Source: Coenobita brevimanus
Taxonomy: Eukaryota > Arthropoda > Malacostraca > Decapoda > Coenobitidae
Direction of reading: 5' to 3'
NCBI GenBank assembly: GCA_032717465.1
Contig: CM064667.1
Location: 5,115,360-5,179,359, forward strand
Length of the DNA stretch: 64,000 bases
Numbering within the stretch: position 1 is the first letter of the stretch; each line of letters opens with the position of its first letter. The translations under genes and the position numbers were made by a program. Of this stretch, positions 10,578-21,509 are shown one piece after another. The notes below the pieces were generated by a model, which was given only the letters and a program-made list of their open reading frames with translations, ran no database searches and was not told the origin of the DNA.

Positions 10578-10740
10578 GGTTCATCATTATCATCATCAGT
10601 CTGGTTAAGTCCACTGCAGAACAAAAAATCAATTCTTTTCCTACAAATTACTTTTCAAATTTTTATCTATATCCAGTATCACCAAAGCTCTCTTAACACC
10701 TTTTCCTAAGTGATTTATTTTATTACACCTTACTGTCCTC
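10578..10740. other. Unassigned spacer
   Basis: AT-rich sequence between the zinc-finger pseudogene start and the tail of LINE fragment E2. I see no gene or repeat in it. Confidence 0.4.
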
Positions 10741-10974
10741 TTCATTTTGTTTTTAAAGGCTCCAACATCCCTGCATGCGTCGGTCTTGGTCACCTAATGG
10801 CAGCTCTCCGTGCTGCTCAATCTCTGGCAGCCTCCCTGTTCAGTCCCCTAACCCTGAGGTCACACTTAATGACCTTATCCCATGTCTTTCTCGGTCTACC
10901 CCTCATAACCCCACCCCCAATATTAACACTTCTCACCTTCCTCACCCAATTATCATCCCCCATCCTCTCCACAT

Positions 10975-11365
10975 GTCCAAACCATCTCAGTCTACCCCTC
11001 CTCATCACAACACCAATACACTCCAGTCCCATCCTTCCTCCCAAACCATCTCAGTCTACCCCTTCTCATCACAACACCAATACACTCCAGTCCCATCCTT
11101 CCTCCCAAACCATCTCAATCTACCCCTCCTCATCACAACACCAATACACTCCAGTCCCATCCTTCCTCCCAAACCATCTCAGTCTACCCCTCCTCATCAC
11201 AACACCAATACACTCCAGTTCCATCCTTCCTCCCAGACCATCTCAATCTACCCCACCTCATCACAACACCAATACACTCCAGTTCCATCCTTCCTCCCAA
11301 ACCATCTCAATCTACCCCTCCTCCTCATCACAACACCAATACACTCCAGTTCCATCCTTCCTCTC
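10975..11365. repeat. 64-bp minisatellite from LINE RLRWFG codons
   Basis: About six copies of a unit with CCATCTCAGTCTACCCCTCC and ACACCAATACACTCCAG. The minus strand codes for ECIGVVMRRGRLRWFG, the LINE C-terminal motif. E1 has this segment once. Confidence 0.95.
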
Positions 11366-11499
11366 AACTCTTCCATCGTAAACCCAGCCCCCCCAGGCCT
11401 CACACTCAGGGACGCACTGCACATCCACCTAATCATTGTCATTTCTGTATGTCTGAGCCTGTGAATATCCTCTTCCTTTACTGCCAAGGTCTCACTACC

Positions 11500-11635
11500 A
11501 TACAGCATTACACTCCTAACACACACACACACACACTACCATACAGCATTACACTCCTAACACACACACACACACTACCATACAGCATTACACTCCTAAC
11601 ACACACACACACACTACCATACAGCATTACACTCC

Positions 11636-11705
<70 letters not shown>

Positions 11706-11775
11706 CCATACAGCATTACACTCCTAACACACACACACACACACTACCATACAGCATTACACTCAACACATGCCA
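11500..11775. repeat. Compound minisatellite with (CA)n
   Basis: About six copies of ACTACCATACAGCATTACAC joined by CA runs of varied length. The longest run, about 60 bp, lies at 11639-11702. It derives from LINE codons CVRSVMLYGS. Confidence 0.95.
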
Positions 11776-12031
11776 CATACAAAGATCCCTTAGCACGTAG
11801 GGAGAGTCCTCTCAATGTCAGGAGAGGCAACAGCTCCCTGAACTTCTTCCAACCACTGCTCACTCCAGCCACAGAGCTGCTCCAGCCCCACCTCCAGCAC
11901 ACAACATGTCTCCCAAATAACAAAACTCTTCCACACACTCAAGAGACTCACCAGCAAGATCAATCCTTTCACGCCTGACAATCTCCACCTGCTCTCCCCG
12001 ACACACCACACACATGAAATCAGCATAATCC

Positions 12032-12290
12032 CGCAGTCTACCTCTAATACCACTACATCTCTTATGCACCCACTTATCACAAACACTGCATAATCCCGCA
12101 GTCTACCTCTAATACCACTACATCTCTTATGCACCCACTTATCACAAACACTGCATTATCTTGCAGTCTACCTATAATACCACTACATCTCTTATGCACC
12201 CACTTATCACAAACACTGCATAATCCCACAGTCTACCTCTAATACCACTACATCTCTTATGCACCCACTTATCACAAACACCGCACAAGA
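12032..12290. repeat. 65-bp minisatellite from LINE zinc-motif codons
   Basis: Four copies of a 65-bp unit with CTTATGCACCCACTTATCAC. The minus strand codes for DKWVHKRCSGIRGRLRD, so the LINE zinc knuckle itself was amplified. Confidence 0.95.
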
Positions 12291-12419
12291 TGGAATTACT
12301 TCCCACGCCCTTGTGGCAAACCACACATGGCCACTCTCTTTGACAGTACCACCACCAGCCCTAGATACCATCACTTGTGTTTTATCTGCATTTACTCTTA
12401 AACCCTTGTGCCCCATAGC

Positions 12420-12615
12420 ATCTCTCCACTTCCTAAACCTTTCCTCCACCTCTCCATACCATCTCTCCACTTCCTAGATCTTTCCTCCACCTCTCCATAC
12501 CATCTCTCCACTTCCTAAATCTTTCCTCCACCCCCCATACCATCTCTCCACTTCCTAAATCTTTCCTCCACCTCCCATACCATCTCTCCACTTCCTAAAT
12601 CTTTCCTTCATGTCA
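12420..12615. repeat. 40-bp minisatellite in LINE fragment E2
   Basis: About five copies of a 40- to 41-bp unit, homologous to the 8495-8615 array in E1. The same LINE codons (RFRKWRD) expanded in both fragments. Confidence 0.93.
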
Positions 12616-12629
12616 CTTTCATTCTCAGC

Positions 12630-15600
12630 AATCTATCTTTCTATCTATCTATTGCCAGACGCCTCAATCCCGTTTGGGGTGGCCACAAACAAATCGCCTC
12701 CACGTCGTCCTGTCCCCCGCCATTTCACTGCCCTGCTCCCAACTCACACCCCCTTCTCTCATATACCTCTCCACCCCATTCCTCCATCTCATCCTTGGCC
12801 TCCCCCTCCCTCTTCCCCCCTCCACCTCACTCACATACACTCTCTTCGTCAGTCTTTCACCCTCCATCCTCTCCACATGGCCAAACCACCTCAGTGTGTT
12901 CCTCATAACGCTTCCTATCACATCCACATCAACACCACAACGCTCCTTTATATCCTCATTCGTCAGCCTGTCTTTCCATGTGACTCCACAGGCTCCTCTT
13001 AAATAACTCATTTCCACTGCTCTCACTCTTGACTTGTGTCCTTCCAACAACGTCCAAGCTTCACTTCCATACGTTAGAGTTGGTATCACAATACTGTCAT
13101 GTAGTAACTTTTTCACTTCCATGCTCACTTCCCTGTTTCCTATCACTGCTTTCAAAGAACCAGCAACCTTTCTTCCCTGCTGTACCCTTTCAAGCACTTC
13201 ACCCTCCAAACCTCCATCCTTACTTATCACACTACCCAAGTACTTAAACGTACTCACATTTTCCAATTCCTCACCATCCAACCTCACTGTACATTCACTG
13301 ACTTCACGTCTCTCAAAGACCATCACTTTACTCTTCCCTACATTCACCTTTAGATTCCGTTTCTTACACACTCTCCCAAACTCATCCACCAAGTCTTGCA
13401 GCTCCCCTTCGTCTTCACTCAACAACACAGTATCATCTGCAAACAACAGTACAGGGAGTTTCCAAACACTATCCTCTCTCACCAGGGCCACTCCAACATC
13501 CACTACCCTACCTTGTACCTCTTTTATTACCCCATCCACGAACAGATTGAACAACCATGGAGACATGACACATCCCTGTTTCAACCCAACCTCCAAAGAG
13601 AAAAATTCACTTAGTTCACTATCCACACGCACTGCAGCCTTCGCACCATCGTACATACTCTTCACAGCATTCAACAACTTCCCATCTACTCCATATATTC
13701 TTAACACTTTCCACAATCCTTGTCTATCCACCCTGTCATATGCTTTCTCCAAATCCATGAAAGCCGCATACAACTTCTTTCCCTTCTCTAGAAACTTTTC
13801 CACTAAAGATCTAAGAATGAATATCTGATCTACACAACCTCTTCCCTTCCTAAAGCCTCCCTGTTCTTCTCCAACTAATTCCTCTGTTCTTTCTCTAACT
13901 CTGTCAGTAAGTATCCTACCATACACATTTCCTATTATACTAAGAAGACAAATGCCCCTATGATTACCACACACTTCTTTTTCCCCTTTTCCTTTGTACA
14001 AGGGAATAATTATACCTGACTTCCAATCCTCCAGGACTCTACCTTCCTCCCAGGCCAATCTGCACATCTTCCACATCCATTCTACTACTATCTCTCCCCC
14101 ATGCTTCAGCATTTCACCACACACTCCATCAATTCCTGGGGCTTTCCCCGATTTAACTTTCTTCATTGCTTCCACAACTTTTATCCTACTGATTTCTTCC
14201 TGTCTTCTCGCCTCCCTCCTTCTCCCAGCCATTCCCCAGCCACTTATACTCGCATTACTTCCATCCTCTACGTTCAACAATTCCTTAGTGTTCTCTCCAT
14301 CTGCTCACTTTTTCTCCCTTCTCCACTAGTAATCTACCATTTTTATCTTTCACTCCCCTGCTAACTTCACTTCCACCCTGTCTTACTCTCTTCACCTCTT
14401 TCCAGAACATTTTCTTACAGTCCCTCCACTTTACACTCAAATTCCTTCCAAATTCCTCATCCACTCTCTTCTTACACTCTCTTACTAATCTTTTCACCTC
14501 TCTCTTTCTTTCTACATACAACTCTCTCTTCTGCCTCTCAACTTCTTCCACGCCCCTATTTCTCATCCATTCATTGTATGCTTTCTTCTTTTGTGCCACA
14601 GCCTGTCTCACCTCTTCAGTCCACCACACTGTTCCTTGCACCCCCCTCCGTCTTCTCTTCCTTCCACACACCACATCACATGCTGCACATATTTCTTCTG
14701 TGAATATCCTACACACACCTTCCACGTCTCCCATCTGCTCCAATTCATATTTGCCCAATCGTTCCTCCACTTCTCTCTTATACTCTGCCTTTTTCTCATC
14801 CTCTTGTAACCTTTCCACTCTCCTTGCAACTACTCCTTCCTCTCGTCTTTCCCTTCTTCTAAGCCTCCATCTTACTTGAATCCTAATTCTGGCCACCACC
14901 AAGTAGTGGTCAGAAAGTCCACTCCCCTAGCCTCTATAAGCTCTTGCATCCATTACACATCTTCACGTCCTTTCATCCACACACACATAATCAATCATTG
15001 CCTTCCTTTCATTCAGTTCACCACCCACCCTTCTCATCACTCGCCATGTATACCTGTGGATCATTTTATGCCTGAAGAGGGTATTGGCTATCACCAACCC
15101 CCTCCCAGCACAAATGTCCACTAACGCACTCCCATTCTCATCTGTCTTAGCAGGCACACCCCACTCACCAACTATTCCATCCACCTTCACATTCCCTACT
15201 TTACCATTCATATCAGCGATCAAAAACACTCTCTCATTCCTTCCAAACTTTTCCATGCACACTTCCACATTTGTCCAGAACTCTTCTCTCACTCTGCTAG
15301 CACGATCTTGTGTTGGCGCATACACACACACACAATCGCCCACATTTGTATTCCAACTTTCAACATCACCCACACAATCCTTGACCCAACTGATCCATAC
15401 TGTCTTATGCTCTTCTTCCATCTTTTACTCACAACTATATATACTCCTTCCTTTGCCCTCTCATTCTCACCTACTCCTGCACATATACCCCATCCATACT
15501 CCCATTCTCTCACACTTTCTCCTCTCCATTTTGTTTCAGTTATTCCACATACATCCACTTTCGCACCCTCAAGCACCTGGACAATCTCTCTCTCTTTCAC

Positions 15601-15850
15601 CTCATCATTCGCTCCTCTTACATTCCATGTACCCATTACCAAGTCCTTTGTCCGGTCCTTGGTCGTCATCGTTTGGTCAGTCCTTGTCCGAGGCTTCTTG
15701 TTTGTTTTTTTAGTTAGTTGTTTTCCGGGGAGGGGCACTAACCCTCCGCCAACCCTTTTAGTCGCCTTTTACAACAAGCAGGGATACTGGGGGAGTATTC
15801 TTGAAAAACCATCCTACCCCCAGAGGATTTTAAAACAGCTCACCTAACCA
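12630..15850 (-). mobile_element. RTE-like non-LTR retrotransposon, full-length copy
   Basis: On the minus strand the 5' UTR starts near 15850. It includes GCTTGTTGTAAAAGGCGACT and a hairpin (CTGGGGG...CCCCCAG, about 15785-15825), then GGAGGGTTAGTGCCCCTCCC at about 15746-15727. An endonuclease plus reverse-transcriptase frame follows (15738-12664). The 3' end is GGCGTCTGGCAATAGATAGA with a TAGA run at 12660-12630. At about 3.2 kb it is the most complete copy of the family here. The ends are the source of the ends seen on the composite elements. Clade placement (RTE or a relative) is by overall look only. Confidence 0.85.
12664..15738 (-). pseudogene. Endonuclease-reverse transcriptase ORF, frameshifted
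   Basis: The polyprotein would nick target DNA and reverse-transcribe element RNA at the nick. The N-terminal APE-type endonuclease shows MGTWNVRG, GITETKW (catalytic Glu), CVYAPTQDRA, ADMNGKVG and a VDER block (15640-14960). A Lys/Arg-rich linker follows (14900-14290). RT motifs are KAPGIDGVCGEM, AFMDLEKAYDRVDR (motif A), GLKQGCVMSPWLFNLF (motif B) and LLFADDTVLL (motif C), then FKYLGSV and a C-terminus with LRWFGHVERM ending GHPKRD at 12664. It is broken by a frameshift near 15320, a stop near 14960 and a 2-bp deletion near 14283. The 538-codon RT half (14280-12664) is intact. Confidence 0.85.
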
Positions 15851-15884
15851 ACCTAAAAAGAGATTGTAGCATATTCAGGGTGAC

Positions 15885-15960
15885 GTGGAGGTGATTTGTT
15901 TGTGGCCACCCCCTATGGTTTTAAGGCGTCTGGCAATAGCTAGATAGCACATTCAGATAG
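15885..15960 (+). mobile_element. RTE-like 3' end fragment
   Basis: Only the terminal GTGATTTGTTTGTGGCCACC, AAGGCGTCTGGCAATAG and a short TAGA run remain. Confidence 0.8.
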
Positions 15961-16074
15961 CAGTATTTCCCCATGTACAACAAATGCTGCCCATCTCTTA
16001 CCAAAACCACCTCGTCCCTTTCATTTTGTAATATGCCTATTCTTTTCACTCTACTGCTACTACTACTACTACTA

Positions 16075-16405
16075 CTACAACTACTACTACTACTGCCAGA
16101 CACCTCAATCCCATAAGGGGTGGCCACAGACAAATTGCCTCCATGTCGCCCTGTCCCCCGCCATTTCACTGCCCTGCTCCCAGCTCACACCCCTCTCTCT
16201 CATATACCTCTCCACCCCATCCCTCCATCTCATCCTTGGCCTCCCCCTCCCTCTGCCCCCTCCACCTCACTCACATACACTCTCCTCATCAGTCTCTCAC
16301 TCTCCATCCTCTCCACTCCATCCCTCCATCTCATCCTTGGCTTCCCCCTCCCTCACCCCTCCTCCACCTCACTCACACACACTCTCCTCATCAGATCTTT
16401 GTACA
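16075..16405 (-). mobile_element. RTE-like 3' fragment, minus strand
   Basis: The minus-strand tail GGCCACCCCTTATGGGATT is followed upstream by LINE C-terminal codons (RPRMRWRDGVERYMREGGVS). A partial internal duplication occurs near 16310-16340. The (TAGA)n end is replaced by a (CTA)n run at 16050-16095. Confidence 0.8.
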
Positions 16406-16479
16406 CATCTCAAATATCTGCACCTGCATCTCTCCACCCACTTAACACAGGCACCATAGTAGGCTCCACATCATCATCT

Positions 16480-17160
16480 TATCTGGTTATATGGTTACCA
16501 CCCAGCGCTGTAAATGGTTTCTTGGCTTACAGGAAACCATTTGGCTTGTCACTCAATGTAAAGCCACCTGTAAAGGAAAGAAAAGCAATAAGAAGTGACA
16601 GGAAAGATGGGAGAAATAGGAAGAGAGGAGGACAGGCACAGAAAAAGAATGATAAAGGCTAAGGAAGAAGTAGGCAGCACTACATCAAGTGAGTGGATGA
16701 TGGAAATAGGAAGAGAGGAGGACAGGCACAGAAAAAGAATGATAAAGGCTAAGGAAGAAGTAGGCAGCACTACATCAAGTGAGTGGATGATGGAAATAGG
16801 AAGAGAGGAGGGCAGGCACAGAAAAAGAATGATAAAGGCTAAGGAAGAAGTAGGCAGCACTACATCAAGTGAGTGGATGATGGAAATAGGAAGAGGGGAG
16901 GGCAGGCACAGAAAAAGAATGATAAAGGCTAAGGAAGAAGTAGGCAGCACTACATCAAGTGAGTGGATGATGGAAATAGGAAGAGAGGAGGGCAGGCACA
17001 GAAAAAGAATGATAAAGGCTAAGGATGAAGTAGGCAGCACTGCATCAAGTGAGTGGATGGTGGAAATAGGAAGAGAGGAGGGCAGGCACAGAAAAAGAAT
17101 GATAAAGGCTAAGGATGAAGTAGGCAGCACTACATCAAGTGAGTGGATGGTGGGTGCCCA
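16480..17160 (-). mobile_element. Composite VNTR element, copy 2
   Basis: On the minus strand a 5' module ends in CATCCACTCACTTGATG near 17150. About six 90-bp units follow (17155-16620), then the pyrimidine-rich stretch, TACAGGTGGCTTTACATTGA and the hairpin (16542-16512). It stops at about 16480, before the LINE-derived ends. The array gives an artefactual frame on both strands. The GGGCAGG and GATGAAG variants differ from the main array at 1392-6056. Confidence 0.85.
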
Positions 17161-17299
17161 CATACGACCAAGGTGAACTGTAAGAAGCAAGACAGATGAG
17201 GAAATACACACCACCACACTTAAAGGATAAGGACACTCCCTAACACCTCTTCCTCATCAATTTATTTTTCTATATGGCACAAAACCACATCAGTATTAC

Positions 17300-17485
17300 A
17301 CTCTCTATCTTTCTATCTATCTATGTATCTATCTATTGCCAGACGCTTTAATCCCGCAAAGGGTGGCCACGGACAAAACGCCTCCAAGTCGCCCTGTCCC
17401 CTGTCATTTCACTGCCCTGCTCCCAGCTCACTCCCCCCTCCCTCATATACCTCTCCACCCCATCCCTCCAAATCCTTCTAACCAT
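17300..17485 (-). mobile_element. RTE-like 3' fragment, minus strand
   Basis: It begins with a (TCTA)n tail, then the complement of GGCCACCCTTTGCGGGAT and of LINE C-terminal codons up to about 17480. The TTTGCGGGATTA ending matches the subfamily at 19085-20800. Confidence 0.8.
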
Positions 17486-17689
17486 TCCCCACCCTGGCCA
17501 GGAGTCAAACACATGATCACAGGGAACTTAACCTTCTCTCTACTAACATATACAGAATACAGTAAATACAGTAAATCACAAAGGAAAAGGTACAAGAGGA
17601 AATTTGGTCTCATTGGAATATAGGAGGCCTTTTTTGACTAGTAACCAAGGAGACTCACTCATACCTAGGGCTCACTAGATTTCACACAG

Positions 17690-17995
17690 GGAGGGGGAGG
17701 CCAAGGATGAGATGGAGGGATGAAGTGGAGAGGTATATGAGACAGTCAGGTGTGAGCTGGGAGGATGGAGAGTGTGAGACTGACGAGGAGAGTGTATGTG
17801 AGTGAAGGGGAGAGGGAGGAGGAGGCCAAGGATGAGACGCAGGGATGGAGTGGAGAGGTATATGAGAGAGGGGGGTGTGAGCTGGGAGCAGGGCAGTGAA
17901 ATGGCAGGGGACAGGGTGCATGGAGGGGATTTGTTTGTGGCCATTATGGGATTAAGGCATCTGGCAATAGATAGGCTAGATAGACAGATAGATAG
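17690..17995 (+). mobile_element. RTE-like 3' fragment
   Basis: LINE C-terminal codons (GRPRMR...GVERYMREGGVSWEQG) are followed by a shortened GTGGCCATTATGGGATT and a TAGA run at 17967-17998. The ERYMR segment is partly duplicated. It lies directly 3' of the zinc-finger gene in that gene's reading direction. Confidence 0.8.
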
Positions 17996-18074
17996 ATAAT
18001 TTAATACCGCACCTAGTTCTATCAGGTGACAACACAGAACGGCTCCACAAGGACGAGAAAAACGCTTCACCTCA

Positions 18075-18998
18075 CTAACTATCCGAGGAGTGTGAGAAAC
18101 GCTTGACCACCTCACTCTCCGTTGAGCTGAGGAGAATAATCGGCTCCAGCATATCGGCAGGGAGAGGGGAAGGAGGGGGACTGGAACTGGCTGAGGGTAA
18201 GGCTTTCTCCGTCTCTTTGCCCCTGTGCGATTGGCGGTGCTTCCTTAGGGTCGCGCGTTGGGTGAAGTGTTTGTCGCATACCTCACACGCAAAGTTCTTC
18301 TCCCCGGAATGGATAAGCGTGTGGTTCTTCAGGCTCCCCTTCTCCGTAAAACGCTTGCCACACACGTCACACCGGTGTTTTTTCTCGCCCGTGTGTGTCC
18401 GTATGTGCTGTGTAAGTGAGCACCTCTGTATAAAGTCCTTTCCACAGATTTCACACTTATAATTCCTAACCCCCTTGTGTATAAGTAAGTGCCGAGTGAA
18501 ATTACTTTTATCACTAAACAGTTTACCACAGTCTAAACACTCATACTTCTTTACGCCACTGTGGATATCGAGGTGATTGTTTAAGCTTGTTTTGAGGGTG
18601 AAGTGTTTGCCGCAGACACCGCACTCGTAGTTTTTAATACCACTGTGGATTAGCGTGTGTCTCGTAAGGTCAGCTCGTCTTGTAAACCTCTTGCCGCAGT
18701 CCTGACATATGTGCTCGATGTCAACCCTGTGTATTCGCGTGTGGTAATTGAGTCCGCTCTTGTGTGTGAATATCTCGCCACATTCGCCGCACTGGAAGTG
18801 TCGTATACCCGTGTGTGTCATGGAGTGTCGATCCAGGTCCGCCTTGCGTGTGAACCGCTTGCCACACGCCTCACAAGCGTAGTTTCTCTCCCCCGTGTGG
18901 ATGAGGGTGTGTCGTGTGAGGTCGCATTTCTTAAAGAACGGATGACCACACTCCTGACATTCAAATTTTTTCCGTTCCAATACTCCTCCCACCTCCAT
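18075..18998 (-). CDS. Nine-finger C2H2 zinc-finger protein
   Basis: This is an intact 307-residue frame from ATG at 18998; a GTG one codon upstream is also open. Nine tandem C2H2 fingers run from about residue 13 to 262, each C-x2-C-x12-H-x3-H, with TGE/SGE-like linkers (HTGERNY, HSGIKNY, HSGEKNF). Finger 3 has a longer linker (HRVDIEH). The Ser/Pro-rich C-terminus (ASSSPPPSPLP) ends in FSHSSDS. Such proteins bind DNA in the nucleus, usually as transcriptional regulators. No KRAB, BTB or ZAD domain is in view. A pyrimidine tract ending TTTTTTCAG just upstream (about 19022-19014) could be a splice acceptor joining an N-terminal exon outside the recognised sequence. It is the best candidate for a working host gene here, and probably a relative of the broken gene at 8700-10577. 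Confidence 0.85.
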   Translation of the reverse strand: MEVGGVLERKKFECQECGHPFFKKCDLTRHTLIHTGERNYACEACGKRFTRKADLDRHSMTHTGIRHFQCGECGEIFTHKSGLNYHTRIHRVDIEHICQDCGKRFTRRADLTRHTLIHSGIKNYECGVCGKHFTLKTSLNNHLDIHSGVKKYECLDCGKLFSDKSNFTRHLLIHKGVRNYKCEICGKDFIQRCSLTQHIRTHTGEKKHRCDVCGKRFTEKGSLKNHTLIHSGEKNFACEVCDKHFTQRATLRKHRQSHRGKETEKALPSASSSPPPSPLPADMLEPIILLSSTESEVVKRFSHSSDS

Positions 18999-19013
18999 CA
19001 CTACACCACCACC

Positions 19014-19022
19014 TGAAAAAAT
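19014..19022 (-). promoter_or_regulatory. Possible splice acceptor upstream of zinc-finger exon
   Basis: On the minus strand TTTTTTCAG precedes GTGGTGGTGTAGTGATGGAG. The frame stays open from the AG to the ATG at 18998, so this exon could continue a longer transcript. No donor partner can be named. Confidence 0.35.
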
Positions 19023-19028
19023 ATCATT

Positions 19029-19030
19029 GC

Positions 19031-19069
<39 letters not shown>

Positions 19070-19081
19070 CATCATCATCAT
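19029..19081. repeat. (TTA)n/(TCA)n microsatellite
   Basis: About 40 bp of TAT/ATT triplets then ATCATCATC, directly abutting the 5' end of the RTE-like copy at 19085. Confidence 0.95.
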
Positions 19082-19084
19082 AGT

Positions 19085-20800
19085 AGGGGAGTGAAAGATA
19101 GGAATAATAGATTGTTGGTGGAGATGAGAGAGAAATTGAGGAGATGGAAGGAGCACTTTGAGGATTTGTTGAATGTAGAGAGTGAGAGCAGTGTGAGTAT
19201 AAGTGGTTGGGGAATGGCTGGGAGAAGAAGAGAAGAGAGGAGGGAGGAAGAGATCAGTAGGGCGGAAGTAGTGGAAGCGATGAAGAATATTAAGTTGGGA
19301 AAGGCCTCAGGAATTGATGGAGTGTGTGGTGAAATGCTTAGGTATGGGGGTGAGATTGTTGTGGAGTGGATATGGAAGTTGTGTAGATTGGCTTGGGAAG
19401 AGGGAAGGGTTCCAGAGGACTGGAAATCAGGTATAATTGTTCCTTTATACAAAGGAAAAGGAGAGAGAGAAGTATGTGGTAACCATAGGGGTATTTGCCT
19501 TCTTAGTGTGACTGGTAAAATACATGGTAGAATACTCATTGATAGGGTTAGGCATATGACAGAGGAGCTAGTTGGAGAAGAACAAGGGGGATTTAGGAAG
19601 GGAAAAGGGTGTGTAGATCAGATATTTGTTCTAAGATGTTTAGTGGAGAAGTATCTAGAGAAGGGAAGGAAAGTGTATGCTGCCTTCATGGACTTGGAGA
19701 AAGCTTATGACAGAATAGATAGGCAAGGTATGTGGAAGGTATTAAGAATATATGGAGTGGAGGGGAAATTGTTGAGTGCTGTGAAGAGTATGTACGAGGG
19801 AGCTAGGGTTACGGTGCGAGTGGATGGTGAGCTGAGTGAGTTCTTTGATCTCAATGTGGGACTGAAACAGGGTTGTGTGATGTCTCCATGGCTGTTTAAT
19901 ATATATATGGATGGGGTTGTAAAGGAGGTGCAAGGTAGGGCAGTGGATGTGGGGGTGGCTCTAATGAATGAGGGTGAGATTTGGAAGCTTCCGGTGTTGC
20001 TGTTTGCTGATGATACAGTATTGTTGAGTGAAGATGAATGGGAGTTGCAAGGTTTGGTGAATGAATTTGGGACAGTGTGTAGGAGGAGGAAGCTGAAAGT
20101 TAATGTAAACAAAAGTAAAGTTATGGTGTTTGAGAGGAATGAAGTCACAGAGTGTGCAGTGATGTTGGATGGTGAGGATATGGAGAATGTGAGTGCATTC
20201 AAGTACTTGGGTAGTGTGATGAGTAAGGATGGAACTTTGGGGGATGAAGTACGTGAAAGGGTACAGCAGGGAAGGAAGGTTGTTGGTTCACTGAAAGCAG
20301 TGATGAGAAATAGGGAGGTGAGTATGGAAGTTAAGAAGTCACTGCATGATGGTATTGTGATACCTACCCTGACGTATGGAAGCGAGGCGTGGACCTTGCA
20401 AGAGGGGAACAAGTCAAGAGTGAGAGCAGTGGAAATGAGTTACTTGAGAGGAGCATGTGGAGTGACGTGGAGGGACAGGTTGACGAATGAAGAAGTGAAG
20501 GAACGTTGTGGTGTGGATGTGGATGTGGTTGAGAAGATTAGGAGAAATACACTGAGGTGGTTTGGACATGTGGAGTGAATGGAGAATGAAAGACTGACTA
20601 AGAGGGTGTATGTAGGTGAGGTGGAGGGAGGGAGAGGAAGGGGTAGACCGAGGATGAGGTGGAGGGATGGAGTTGAGAGGTATATGAGGGAGGGGGGGGT
20701 GAGTTGGGGGGAGGGGAGTCAAATGATGGGTGACAGAGTGACTTGGAGGCGTTTTGTCTGCGGCCACCCTTTGCGGGATTAGGGCGTCGGGCTATAGATA
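19085..20800 (+). mobile_element. RTE-like retrotransposon, 5'-truncated, divergent subfamily
   Basis: It begins inside the linker before the RT domain and ends GGGCGTCGGGCTATAGATAG with a short TAGA run. The endonuclease is absent. Codon differences throughout, and the tail TTTGCGGGATTAGGG, mark it as a subfamily distinct from the copies at 12630, 43976 and 60396. Related tails are at 17300-17485 and 43185-43300. Confidence 0.85.
19091..20782 (+). pseudogene. Reverse transcriptase ORF, one nonsense codon
   Basis: A single frame of about 564 codons is broken only by TGA at 20576-20578 inside the GHVE-RM motif. RT motifs in order are KASGIDGVCGEM (about residue 75), PLYKGKGEREVCGNHRG, AFMDLEKAYDRIDR (motif A), GLKQGCVMSPWLFNIYMDG (motif B), LLFADDTVLLSEDE (motif C with the catalytic Asp pair) and FKYLGSVMSKDG. 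The C-terminal LRWFGH and RGRPRMRWRDG region ends at the LRD stop. It lacks the endonuclease, so it is dead as an element, yet the RT core looks intact. Confidence 0.85.
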
Positions 20801-20887
20801 GATAGATCATCATAATCATCATCATCATCATTATCATCATTATCATCATCCAAACCTCCTTTCTCATTTTGCTAAGAAGTAAGGCAC

Positions 20888-20890
20888 TCA

Positions 20891-20946
<56 letters not shown>
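20888..20946. repeat. (CA)n microsatellite
   Basis: About 29 perfect CA dinucleotides. Confidence 0.97.
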
Positions 20947-20949
<3 letters not shown>

Positions 20950-20994
20950 GGGTATGCTGTGGTCAAAGTCAAGTTCTACACTATGGTACAGTAA

Positions 20995-21290
20995 CTTGTA
21001 GTGAGAGGTGGAGGGGGAGGCCAAGGATGAGATGGAGGGATAGGGTGGAGAGGATGGAGAATGAGAGGCTGACAAGGAGAGTGTATGTGAGTGAGGTGGA
21101 GAGGGGAGGGAGGGGGAGGCCAAGGATGAGATGGAGGGATGGAGTGGAGAGGTATATGAGAGAGGGGGGTGTGAGCTGGGAGCAGGGCAGTGAAATGGCA
21201 GGGGACAGGGCGACATGGAGGCGATTTGTTTGTGGCCACCCTTTATGGGATTAAGGCGTCTGGGAATAGATAGATAGACAGACATATAGG
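20995..21290 (+). mobile_element. RTE-like 3' fragment
   Basis: Codons for ERLTRRVYVSEVE and RPRMRWRDGVERYMREGG lead to GTGGCCACCCTTTATGGGAT and a short TAGA run at 21268-21283. A 70-bp portion is duplicated near 21000-21050. Confidence 0.85.
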
Positions 21291-21505
21291 ACTTAAGCAA
21301 ATAAAAAAAACAGACCTGGATCAATACCATCTACTCATCGAATGGAGTTGAGATTTACGGCGAATGTACGAGAGGTGTTGACAGTGAGGAATGTTTATAT
21401 CGGCAATCTTCGGCTTTAGGCTCGTCGTTTATGTGTCTTATATTCCGCACTCCATCTGGAAAATAAACAAACACAGTAAAAGCCGATGACAATAAGGTAA
21501 ATAAA
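21291..21505. other. Unassigned spacer
   Basis: No frame, repeat or RNA is recognised between two RTE-like fragments. Confidence 0.4.
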
Positions 21506-21509
21506 AGAC

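Larger units (their letters stand above)
10740..12620 (-). mobile_element. Non-LTR family 2, 3' fragment E2 with four minisatellites
   Basis: This has the same family and orientation as E1. It shows the CVRSVMLYGSET segment, the CDKWVHKRCSGI zinc motif, GRLRWFGHVERMG and a 3' tail near 10745 (GGAGCCTTTAAAAACAAAAT). Four separate coding stretches have become tandem repeats: a 64-bp unit at 10975-11365, a roughly 39-bp unit with (CA)n at 11500-11775, a 65-bp unit at 12032-12290 and a 40-bp unit at 12420-12615. The reading frame is destroyed. Confidence 0.85.

Noticed and set aside
13034..13828. Plus-strand ORFs antisense to the RTE-like elements (also 15084, 19705, 60793, 61753)
   Set aside because: They recur at every copy because they are antisense shadows of the conserved RT frame, with no own domains.
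20576..20578. CpG-methylation decay as the common cause of nonsense codons
   Set aside because: Only one case (62604-62606, CGA to TGA against two sister copies) clearly fits. Other stops come from AGA-, AGG-, TGG-, TGT- or CAG-type codons in the sister sequences, so no general claim is made.
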